DNA of 11,122 bases from Chromatiales bacterium (GTDB lineage Bacteria; Pseudomonadota; Gammaproteobacteria; CAMYNG01): contig JALUTW010000229.1 of assembly GCA_027021685.1 (NCBI GenBank), positions 1 through 11,122 of the forward strand, in the 5' to 3' direction. The first letter of the stretch is position 1. The number at the start of each line of letters is the position of its first letter. Positions 4,944 to 11,122 of this stretch are shown here, in pieces. Position numbers and translations under genes: made by a program. The notes beneath the pieces were generated by a model that ran no database searches, was not told the origin of the DNA, and worked only from the letters and a program-made list of their open reading frames with translations.

Positions 4944-7262
4944 TTAGGTGGCATCGCCGGAGGCCTCGCCCGTCACCCGCTGCAGCGGCTGCCGGCCCAG
5001 GGTGAAGTGAAACTCGGCGCCCATGCCGGGCCTTGCATGGGCCCAGATGCGGCCGCCGTGACGGGCGATGATGCGCTGCACCGTGGCCAGGCCGATGCCC
5101 GTGCCCTCGTACTCGCTGGCCGGGTGCAGGCGCTGGAAGACGCCGAACAGCTTGTGCGCGTAACGCATGTCGAACCCGACACCGTTGTCGCGCAGGGTAT
5201 AGATGACCTCTCCGCCCTCGCGCCGCTCTTCGAGGACGATCTCGGCCGGCTCGCGGGTCCGGGTGTACTTCCAGGCGTTGCCCAGCAGGTTGTCCATCAT
5301 CAGGCGCAGCAGGCGGCGGTCTCCCACCACCGGTGTCCGCGCCTGGCAGCGGAACAGGACCTGGCGGCCGGGCTCGTGGGCCTGGAGCTGGCCCAGGGCC
5401 TCCGCGGCCAGCCGGCACAGCTGGACTTCTTCCTCCACCAGCTCGGCGCGGCCGATGCGGGAGAGATGCAGCAACCCGTCGATGAGCTGGGCCATGCGGC
5501 CGGCGGCACGCCGGATGCGCTCTAGATGGATGCGCCCTTCCTCGTCCAGCCGGTGGCCGTGGTCCTCGAGCAGCATCTGGCTGAAACCGTCCAGCGCCCG
5601 CAGCGGCGCACGCAGGTCATGGGACACCGAATGGCAGAAGGACTCCAGCTCCTGCGTGCGCTCGGCCACGCGTTCTTCCAGCCGCAGGCGCAGCTGCAGG
5701 TTCTCCAGCGCGGCCGACACGCGCTGCGCGTACAGGTGCAGGATCTGCATGTCCTGTTCGTCGAACCGCCCGCGGCGGCGGAAGGCCGCCAGTCCGGCCA
5801 CCACGGTGTCTCCGGCCCGCACCGGCGCCAGGATGGCCGACGACAGGCCCAGGGCTTCCGCCAGCTCCCGGTCCACCCGCGGGTCATGGTCCAGGTCGTC
5901 CACCCGCAGGACCCGGTTGTGGCGCACCACCCAGCCACAGAGGCTGGTGTCGTCCAGCGACAGCCGGCGGCCCCGAAGCCGCCCGGCCCCCTCGCCTGCC
6001 GCCGCCTGGTAGACGACCCCCTCCCCGTCATCGGCCACCACCGGCACCGCGGCCAGGTCGGCCTGGACCAGCGCCTGCACGCCGGCACAGACCCGGGCAT
6101 GGAAATCCTCCAGGCTGTACACCGGCAGCAGGATTTGCTGCACCTCGTTGTCCAGCCGCTCCAGCAGGACCTGGCGGCGCTGGCGCACGGCCTCGATCTC
6201 TCGCCGCTCGCTGATGTCGCGCACCAGCGCCAGCACGTTGCCGCCCGCCAGGCGGCGCAGGCGCACCTCCACCGGGAAGGTGCTGCCGTCACGCCGGCGC
6301 GCGGTCCACTCCACGTCCACCGCCTCGCCGGCCCGGGCCCGTTGCATCAGCGCCTGCACTTTCTCCATGTCGCAGTCGCTGCACATGAAGGTTCCGGGCG
6401 GGAGTTGCAGCATTTCTTCCCGCGTGTAGCCGTAGGCTTGCAGCGCATTGTCATTCACCTCCACCAGGCGGCCGTCGTCGCCGTGGACGAAGATCATGTC
6501 GGGGGAGGCGTCGTAGATGGCCTGCAGGAAATCGCGCGCGCCGGCCAGTTCCGCCTGGGTCTGCACCTGGCGGGTCACGTTCACCACGGTCCCCGCCATG
6601 CGCACCGGCTGGCCGCCGGCGTCCCGCATCACCTCGCCGCGGGCCTGCACCCACTGGTCGGAGCCGTCGGCCCAGCGCATGCGGTGCAGGACTTCGAACC
6701 GGCCGTCGCCCTCCATGGCCTCCTTCAGGGCCCGGTCGATGACCGGCAGTTCCTCGGGCGGCACCATGGCCCGGTAGAAATCCGGGCGCTCCTGCAGAGT
6801 CTCCGGGGGCTGGCCGAAGATGATCTCCACGCTGCCCCACCAGGTCACCTGGTCGGTTAGCATGTCGTGTTCCCAGATGGCGATGCGCCCGGCCTCCAGT
6901 GCCAGCTGCAGGCGCTGCTCACTGGCCCCCAGGGCGGCGGTGTGCTGGCGCACGCGCCGGTGCAGCCGCCAGATGTGGACCAGTGCCGCCGCCAGGATCG
7001 CGGCCAGCCCGGCCGCGGCCCATCCGAACCAGGTCACCAGGGGTGGCGCGGCCGCGGGTGCGGCGGCCACGGGGGTGGAAGCGAGGCAGAGGGACAGGAG
7101 GCGCAGGCCCGCGCCGGCGCGCCGGCAGCCGCCACGGCGGCGGCCGGACCACCGGCCGGGGCGACCCGTGGCCACCCTGTCCGGGGCGTCGTCTCCAGGG
7201 AGGGTTCCGCCGCGGATCTCCGCTTTCCCACCCTGCAAGCCGGAACGCGGGTCGAGGACCAT
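4944..7262 (-). CDS. PAS-PAS-GAF sensor histidine kinase, nearly without a periplasmic domain
   Basis: A sensor kinase of up to 772 aa. From the ATG, residues 1-50 are Gly/Arg/Pro-rich and unlike any domain, so translation may begin later, for example at the GTG codon of residue 30 (7175-7173). A signal-like hydrophobic stretch (53-68, ending AAAPA) is followed almost at once by a membrane helix (about 76-97). Then come PAS (115-235), PAS (240-355, with C294 and C297 as CSDC), GAF (365-525), HisKA with H548 in SVSHDLRAPL, and HATPase with N-box near 657-667, RDNGVGFD (691-698) and GTGIGL (720-725). All catalytic motifs are present; there is no receiver. The catalytic core is very similar to the other kinase of this window, so they may share a response regulator. 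It starts 57 bases after tyrS in the same direction and could be cotranscribed with it. The signal is unknown and is probably cytoplasmic. Confidence 0.94.
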   Translation of the reverse strand: MVLDPRSGLQGGKAEIRGGTLPGDDAPDRVATGRPGRWSGRRRGGCRRAGAGLRLLSLCLASTPVAAAPAAAPPLVTWFGWAAAGLAAILAAALVHIWRLHRRVRQHTAALGASEQRLQLALEAGRIAIWEHDMLTDQVTWWGSVEIIFGQPPETLQERPDFYRAMVPPEELPVIDRALKEAMEGDGRFEVLHRMRWADGSDQWVQARGEVMRDAGGQPVRMAGTVVNVTRQVQTQAELAGARDFLQAIYDASPDMIFVHGDDGRLVEVNDNALQAYGYTREEMLQLPPGTFMCSDCDMEKVQALMQRARAGEAVDVEWTARRRDGSTFPVEVRLRRLAGGNVLALVRDISERREIEAVRQRRQVLLERLDNEVQQILLPVYSLEDFHARVCAGVQALVQADLAAVPVVADDGEGVVYQAAAGEGAGRLRGRRLSLDDTSLCGWVVRHNRVLRVDDLDHDPRVDRELAEALGLSSAILAPVRAGDTVVAGLAAFRRRGRFDEQDMQILHLYAQRVSAALENLQLRLRLEERVAERTQELESFCHSVSHDLRAPLRALDGFSQMLLEDHGHRLDEEGRIHLERIRRAAGRMAQLIDGLLHLSRIGRAELVEEEVQLCRLAAEALGQLQAHEPGRQVLFRCQARTPVVGDRRLLRLMMDNLLGNAWKYTRTREPAEIVLEERREGGEVIYTLRDNGVGFDMRYAHKLFGVFQRLHPASEYEGTGIGLATVQRIIARHGGRIWAHARPGMGAEFHFTLGRQPLQRVTGEASGDAT

Positions 7263-7270
7263 GTCTCTGT

Positions 7271-7289
7271 GTCGGCACCACGGGCCGAC
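7271..7289 (-). other. Small hairpin between tyrS and kinase 2
   Basis: GTCGGC (7271-7276) and GCCGAC (7284-7289) form a perfect 6-bp stem with a 7-base loop in the 57-base tyrS-kinase gap. On the minus strand it ends 8 bases before the ATG at 7262. There is no U run, so it is not a standard terminator. It could influence translation if the ATG at 7262 is used, or be chance. Confidence 0.25.
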
Positions 7290-7319
7290 GACTTGAGCGC
7301 AACGGGGAAACTCGGCGGC

Positions 7320-8543
7320 CTACGCGATGCGCACCCGGGCAAACCGGCGCTTGCCCACCTGCACCACGTACGGCCCGCCCGCCGCCAGCTCCAGGTGGGG
7401 ATCGCCGACGCGCTCGCCGTCCACGCGCACCGCGCCCTGGCGCACCATGCGCAGGGCCTCGGACGTGCTCTTGACCAGCCCGGCCTCCCTGAGCACGTAG
7501 CCGATGGCCAGCCGGCCCTCGGGGGCCGCCAGGTTCACCTCCGGCATGTCCTCGGGCAGGGCCCCCTTCCGGAACCGGGCGATGAAGTTTTCCCGCGCGC
7601 GGCGGGCGGCCCCGGCGTCGTGGAACCGGGCCACGATCTCCTCCGCCAGCAGGAACTTGATGTCGCGCGGGTTGGCGCCTTCCGCCACCTGGCGGCGAAA
7701 CCCGGCGATCTCCTCCGCCGGGCGGAAGCTCAGGAGCTCGAACCAGCGCCACATGAGTTCGTCGGAGATGGACATGATCTTGCCGAACATCTCGTCCGGC
7801 GGCTCATCGATGCCCACGTAGTTGCCCAGGGACTTGGACATCTTCTGCACGCCATCCAGGCCCTCGAGGATGGGTACCGTGATCACCACCTGGGGCGCCT
7901 GGCCGTAGTGCTTCTGCAGCTCGCGCCCCACCAGCAGATTGAACTTCTGATCGGTGCCGCCCAGCTCCACGTCCGCCCGCAGGGCCACCGAGTCGTAGCC
8001 CTGGATCAGTGGGTACAGGAACTCGTGGATGGCGATGGGCTGGCCCGCCTGATAGCGCCTGGAAAAATCGTCTCGTTCCAGCATGCGCGCCACCGTGTGC
8101 CTGGCCGCGAGCTGGATGAGATCCGCTGCGCTCATCTCGTTCATCCAGCTGGAGTTGAACATGACCAGGGTCTTTTCCGGTTCCAGGATCTTGAAGATCT
8201 GCTGCTCGTAGGTGCGGGCGTTCTCGATGACCTCGTCGCGCGACAGGGGCGGCCGGGTCGTGCTCTTGCCGGTGGGATCGCCGATCATGCCGGTGAAGTC
8301 GCCGATGAGAAACAGGACCTCGTGGCCCAGGTCCTGGAACTGGCGCAACTTATTTATAAGGACGGTATGGCCCAGGTGCAGGTCGGGCGCCGTGGGATCG
8401 AAGCCGGCCTTGACCCGCAGTGGCCGGCCGGCGGCCAGGCGCTCCCCCAGCTCCGACTCCAGCAGGATCTCCTCGGTGCCCCGGCGCAACACCGCCAGCG
8501 CCTGCTCCACCTCGGCCGGCCACCGTTGCTCGCGCTCCGCCAT
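7320..8543 (-). CDS. tyrS: Tyrosine--tRNA ligase
   Basis: A 407-aa cytoplasmic class I aminoacyl-tRNA synthetase that activates tyrosine with ATP and charges tRNA-Tyr. The Rossmann domain carries the HIGH-type motif HLGH (56-59, in PDLHLGH) and the KMSKS motif in full (234-238, KMSKSLGN). The tyrosine-site stretch GGTDQKFN (195-202) is intact. An S4-like RNA-binding domain follows at about 342-405. The full KMSKS, unlike the KFGKT-type loop of E. coli TyrS, places it in the branch called TyrZ in Pseudomonas. Length is normal for that branch. The ATG at 8543 is the best start, though the strong GGGGAGG upstream lies 14 bases away. It is divergent from the M23 peptidase gene, the usual arrangement next to anmK. 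Confidence 0.97.
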   Translation of the reverse strand: MAEREQRWPAEVEQALAVLRRGTEEILLESELGERLAAGRPLRVKAGFDPTAPDLHLGHTVLINKLRQFQDLGHEVLFLIGDFTGMIGDPTGKSTTRPPLSRDEVIENARTYEQQIFKILEPEKTLVMFNSSWMNEMSAADLIQLAARHTVARMLERDDFSRRYQAGQPIAIHEFLYPLIQGYDSVALRADVELGGTDQKFNLLVGRELQKHYGQAPQVVITVPILEGLDGVQKMSKSLGNYVGIDEPPDEMFGKIMSISDELMWRWFELLSFRPAEEIAGFRRQVAEGANPRDIKFLLAEEIVARFHDAGAARRARENFIARFRKGALPEDMPEVNLAAPEGRLAIGYVLREAGLVKSTSEALRMVRQGAVRVDGERVGDPHLELAAGGPYVVQVGKRRFARVRIA

Positions 8544-8633
8544 GAGTGTGCTCGAAACCTCCCCGGACGTGAAAAAAGACGCGATAGGGTATCACACCCC
8601 CCGCACGGCCTGGCCCCGGTCCGGCCCCGGAAG

Positions 8634-8663
8634 TTGACCGCGGGGGCCTCCGCGGGCTATGTT
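8634..8663 (+). promoter_or_regulatory. Candidate sigma-70 promoter for the M23 peptidase
   Basis: TTGACC (8634-8639, 5 of 6 to the -35 consensus) and TATGTT (8658-8663, 4 of 6) are separated by 18 bases in the 149-bp divergent spacer between tyrS and the peptidase gene. Transcription would start near 8670, giving a short A-rich leader (8675-8692). A second -10-like TAAAAT at 8684-8689 has no matching -35. No convincing promoter for tyrS was found on the other strand. Confidence 0.35.
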
Positions 8664-8692
8664 TAGCGAGGGGCAAAAAAAGATAAAATTCC

Positions 8693-10057
8693 GTGGATTA
8701 CAATTCATTCTTGAAGCGCGACTATAAGTCGCTGGGGGAACCCCTCTACCGCCGCTCGCGGTTCCGCTGGTCGCGGCTGCACCTGTTGCTGCTGGCGGCC
8801 GCCACCCTCGTGGCCGGGACCCTGCTCACGCTCGCCTCGCGCGAGGCCGAGGCCACCCGGGCCCAGGCCGTGACCGCTTCCCCGGCCCGGATCACCCTGC
8901 CCCTGCCGGTGAACGTGGGACCGGAGGACACGACGGCCGCCGCCCCCGTGCCGGACACCGCCCCGCGCTGGCAGAACGTGCGCGTGCGCCGGGGCGACAC
9001 CCTGTCCGCCATCTTCTCCCGCCTGGGACTGCCCCAGGGGGAACTGCAGCGGGTGCTGGCTGCCGGCGGCGATGCCGCCGGGCTGCGCCGGCTCCGGCCG
9101 GGCCAGACCATCCGGGTGCGGGCCGAGGCCGGCCGGCTGCTGGCCCTGGTGCACGAACGCGGGCCGCTGGAATCGCTCCGGGTGCACCGCGAGGGCGACG
9201 GGTTCACCGCCCGCCTCGTGCAGCGGGAACTGGAACGGCGGATCACCTACAGCGCCGGCACCATCGAGAATTCCCTGTTCGAGTCGGCCACCGCCGCCGG
9301 CCTGTCCCAGAACCTGGTGATGGAGCTGGCCGGGATCTTCGGCTGGGACATCGACTTCGCCCTGGACATCCGCCGCGGGGACCGCTTCCGGGTCATCTAC
9401 GAGGAACAGTACCTGGACGGGCGCAAGGTGGGCGAGGGCCCCATCCTGGTGGCCGAGTTCGTCAACCAGGGCCGCCGCTTCCACGCCGTGCGCTATACCG
9501 ATCCGGAGGGCCGCACCGACTACTACACCCCCGAGGGGCTGTCCATGCGCAAGGCCTTCCTGCGCACCCCGGTGGACTTCACCCGCATCGCCTCGCGCTT
9601 CGGGCGGCGCAGGCATCCCATTCTCAACCGCATGCGGGTCCACAAGGGCGTGGACTACGCCGCCCGCCGCGGCACCCCGGTGAAGGCCGCCGGTGACGGG
9701 CGGGTGATCTTCCGCGGGCGCAAGGGCGGCTACGGGCGCACCATCATCATCCAGCACGGCGGGCGCTACAGCACCCTCTATGCCCATCTCTCCGGCTACC
9801 GCCGCGGCCTGCGCGTGGGCAGGCGCGTGAAGCAGGGCCAGGTCATCGGCTACGTGGGCAGCTCGGGCCTGGCCACGGGACCGCACCTGCACTACGAGTT
9901 CCGGGTCAACGGCGTGCACCGCAACCCGCTGACCGTGAAGCTGCCCAATGCCCGTCCCATCGCCCGCCGCTTCCGGGACGACTTCCTCCTCCACGCCCGG
10001 CGCCTCATGGCGCAGCTGGACGCGCACGGCCCCACCCGGGTGGCCCGCGCGCCCTGA
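8693..10057 (+). CDS. MepM-type LysM/M23 murein DD-endopeptidase
   Basis: A 454-aa inner-membrane-anchored periplasmic zinc peptidase expected to cut peptide cross-links of peptidoglycan so new strands can be inserted. One membrane helix lies at 28-48, a LysM/OapA-like domain at about 95-142 (VRRGDTLSAIF), a middle Csd3-like domain at 150-290, and the M23 domain at about 295-415. The HxxxD motif (H317, D321) and the HxH motif (H398-L-H400) are both complete, and H365 in LYAHLS is the further conserved His, so the enzyme should be active. Length and layout match E. coli MepM (about 440 aa). The start is GTG at 8693: an in-frame TAA at 8684-8686 excludes a longer form. No good Shine-Dalgarno sequence is present; GAGGGG (8668-8673) is 19 bases away. 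anmK follows after 15 bases. Confidence 0.93.
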   Translation: MDYNSFLKRDYKSLGEPLYRRSRFRWSRLHLLLLAAATLVAGTLLTLASREAEATRAQAVTASPARITLPLPVNVGPEDTTAAAPVPDTAPRWQNVRVRRGDTLSAIFSRLGLPQGELQRVLAAGGDAAGLRRLRPGQTIRVRAEAGRLLALVHERGPLESLRVHREGDGFTARLVQRELERRITYSAGTIENSLFESATAAGLSQNLVMELAGIFGWDIDFALDIRRGDRFRVIYEEQYLDGRKVGEGPILVAEFVNQGRRFHAVRYTDPEGRTDYYTPEGLSMRKAFLRTPVDFTRIASRFGRRRHPILNRMRVHKGVDYAARRGTPVKAAGDGRVIFRGRKGGYGRTIIIQHGGRYSTLYAHLSGYRRGLRVGRRVKQGQVIGYVGSSGLATGPHLHYEFRVNGVHRNPLTVKLPNARPIARRFRDDFLLHARRLMAQLDAHGPTRVARAP

Positions 10058-10059
10058 CG

Positions 10060-10072
10060 GGCCGCTGCGGCC
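10060..10072. repeat. Palindrome filling the peptidase-anmK gap
   Basis: GGCCGC-T-GCGGCC is a perfect inverted repeat that occupies 13 of the 15 bases between the peptidase stop and the anmK ATG, and touches the start codon. In RNA it could form a 5-bp stem with a 3-base loop (GGCCG-CUG-CGGCC). No Shine-Dalgarno sequence is visible in this gap. Confidence 0.5.
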
Positions 10073-11122
10073 ATGGTCCAACGTTATGTCGGGCTGATGA
10101 CCGGCACCAGCCTGGATGCCGTGGACGCCGTGCTGGTGGAGTTCGACGGCAACCGGCCGCGCCTGCTGGCTGCGCGCTCCACCCCCCTGGCACCGGACCT
10201 GCGTGCCGGGCTGGCCGCCCTGACCCGGCCCGGCGAGGACGAGATCCACCGCCTGCTGGCGGCCGACACCGCCCTGGGCGAGGCCCTGGCCCGGGCGGTG
10301 CTGGAGCTGCTGGAAGAGACGGGGACCACACCGGCCGGCGTGCGCGCCATCGGCAGCCACGGCCAGACCGTGCGCCACTGCCCGGACCCGCCGCAGGCCA
10401 ACACCCTCCAGATCGGCAATCCCGCCATCATCGCCCTGCGCACGGGCATCACCACGGTGGCCGACTTCCGCCGCGCCGACCTGGCCGCCGGCGGCCAGGG
10501 CGCCCCCCTGGCCCCGGCCTTCCACGCCGCCTGCTTCCGCGACCCCGGCGGGGACCGGGTGGTGGTGAACATCGGCGGCATGGCCAACCTCACCGTGCTG
10601 CCCGCCGACGCCGCCGCCCCGGTGACCGGCTTCGACACCGGCCCCGGCAACGTCCTCATGGACCTGTGGGCGCAGCGCCACCTGGGGGTGCCCTACGACG
10701 ACGGCGGCGCCTGGGCTGCGAGCGGGAAGGTGATCCCGGGCCTGCTGGAGACCCTGCTGGGTGATGCCTACTTCGAAAGACCGCCACCCAAGAGCACCGG
10801 CCGCGAGCACTTCGACGAAGCCTGGCTGGAGCGCCACCTTGCGCACCATGGCGGCCTCGCCCCGGAGGACATCCAGGCCACCCTGTGTGAACTCACCGCC
10901 GCCAGCATCGCCCATGCCGTGGAACACCATGCCCCGCCGGGGGCGGCGGTCTACGTCTGCGGGGGCGGCGCGCGCAACACCCGGCTCATGGCCCGGCTCG
11001 CCGCCCGCCTGCCCGGGCGCACCGTGGGCGACACCGGCCGGCTGGGCCTGGATCCCCGCTGGGTGGAGGCAGCCGCCTTCGCCTGGCTGGCCCGGGAACG
11101 CCTGGCCGGCTGGCCGGCCAAC
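10073..11122 (+). CDS. anmK: Anhydro-N-acetylmuramic acid kinase, cut by the right edge
   Basis: The first 350 residues of AnmK, a cytoplasmic enzyme that opens the 1,6-anhydro ring of anhydro-MurNAc and phosphorylates it with ATP to MurNAc-6-phosphate during cell-wall recycling. Family motifs include GLMTGTSLDAVD (7-18), IGSHGQTV at about 100-107, NIGGMANLT (166-174), FDTGPGN (187-193) with D188 as the presumed catalytic base, and the ATP-site GGGARN (297-302). The family is about 360-370 residues long, so only a short C-terminal tail lies outside. The first-motif variant GTSLDAVD instead of the common GTSxDGxD is a conservative change. It starts at ATG 15 bases after the M23 peptidase gene; the two likely form an operon linking wall hydrolysis to recycling. 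In Pseudomonas erpA follows next. Confidence 0.97.
   Translation, partial: MVQRYVGLMTGTSLDAVDAVLVEFDGNRPRLLAARSTPLAPDLRAGLAALTRPGEDEIHRLLAADTALGEALARAVLELLEETGTTPAGVRAIGSHGQTVRHCPDPPQANTLQIGNPAIIALRTGITTVADFRRADLAAGGQGAPLAPAFHAACFRDPGGDRVVVNIGGMANLTVLPADAAAPVTGFDTGPGNVLMDLWAQRHLGVPYDDGGAWAASGKVIPGLLETLLGDAYFERPPPKSTGREHFDEAWLERHLAHHGGLAPEDIQATLCELTAASIAHAVEHHAPPGAAVYVCGGGARNTRLMARLAARLPGRTVGDTGRLGLDPRWVEAAAFAWLARERLAGWPAN

Noticed and set aside
8560..8600. GATACCCTATC followed by a T run on the minus strand as a terminator
   Set aside because: The stem is only four base pairs with a three-base loop, and it lies upstream of tyrS where no gene on that strand ends.
6867..8666. A 599-codon plus-strand frame across kinase 2 and tyrS
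   Set aside because: Shadow of two well-identified minus-strand genes; no motifs, and it crosses their boundary without any gene signal.
8705..10930. A 741-codon minus-strand frame across the peptidase gene and anmK
   Set aside because: Antisense to two genes with full family motifs; composition is that of a mirror frame.

Overview
The window is about 70% G+C with short spacers. It looks like a chromosomal piece of a high-GC gammaproteobacterium, possibly a Chromatiales/Ectothiorhodospiraceae-type organism; that placement is inference. The strongest clue is the block tyrS - M23 peptidase - anmK, a known gammaproteobacterial neighbourhood (Pseudomonas has tyrZ, a MepM-like peptidase, anmK and then erpA). 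No insertion sequence, tRNA, rRNA or CRISPR array is visible.

Right half (7320-11122): tyrS on the minus strand is divergent from a plus-strand pair, a LysM/M23 murein endopeptidase and anmK. The pair links cell-wall opening to anhydro-MurNAc recycling. anmK runs off the right edge a few codons before its expected end. The 149-bp divergent spacer holds a plausible sigma-70 promoter for the peptidase.

Left half (460-7262): all genes are on the minus strand, downstream of tyrS. First comes a PAS-PAS-GAF histidine kinase with a signal-like segment and one membrane helix but almost no periplasmic domain. A 207-bp spacer follows, with an AT-rich part, a direct repeat and a hairpin-rich leader. 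Then comes a secreted di-heme protein of the bacterial cytochrome c peroxidase/MauG superfamily. Its stop codon overlaps the GTG start of a second, 1088-aa kinase that has a roughly 220-residue all-helical periplasmic sensor domain. The two kinases share a very similar catalytic core, and no response regulator lies in the window.

The most interesting element is the translationally coupled di-heme protein and periplasm-sensing kinase. Aligned from memory to Pseudomonas CcpA, the di-heme protein keeps both CxxCH heme sites but lacks the distal His, the catalytic Glu and the electron-transfer heme Met. It may therefore be a heme sensor or accessory protein for the kinase rather than a normal peroxidase. 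That is a hypothesis.

Positions 15-459 hold no recognisable gene. At the extreme left edge a strong ribosome binding site and an ATG suggest that another minus-strand gene begins and leaves the window.
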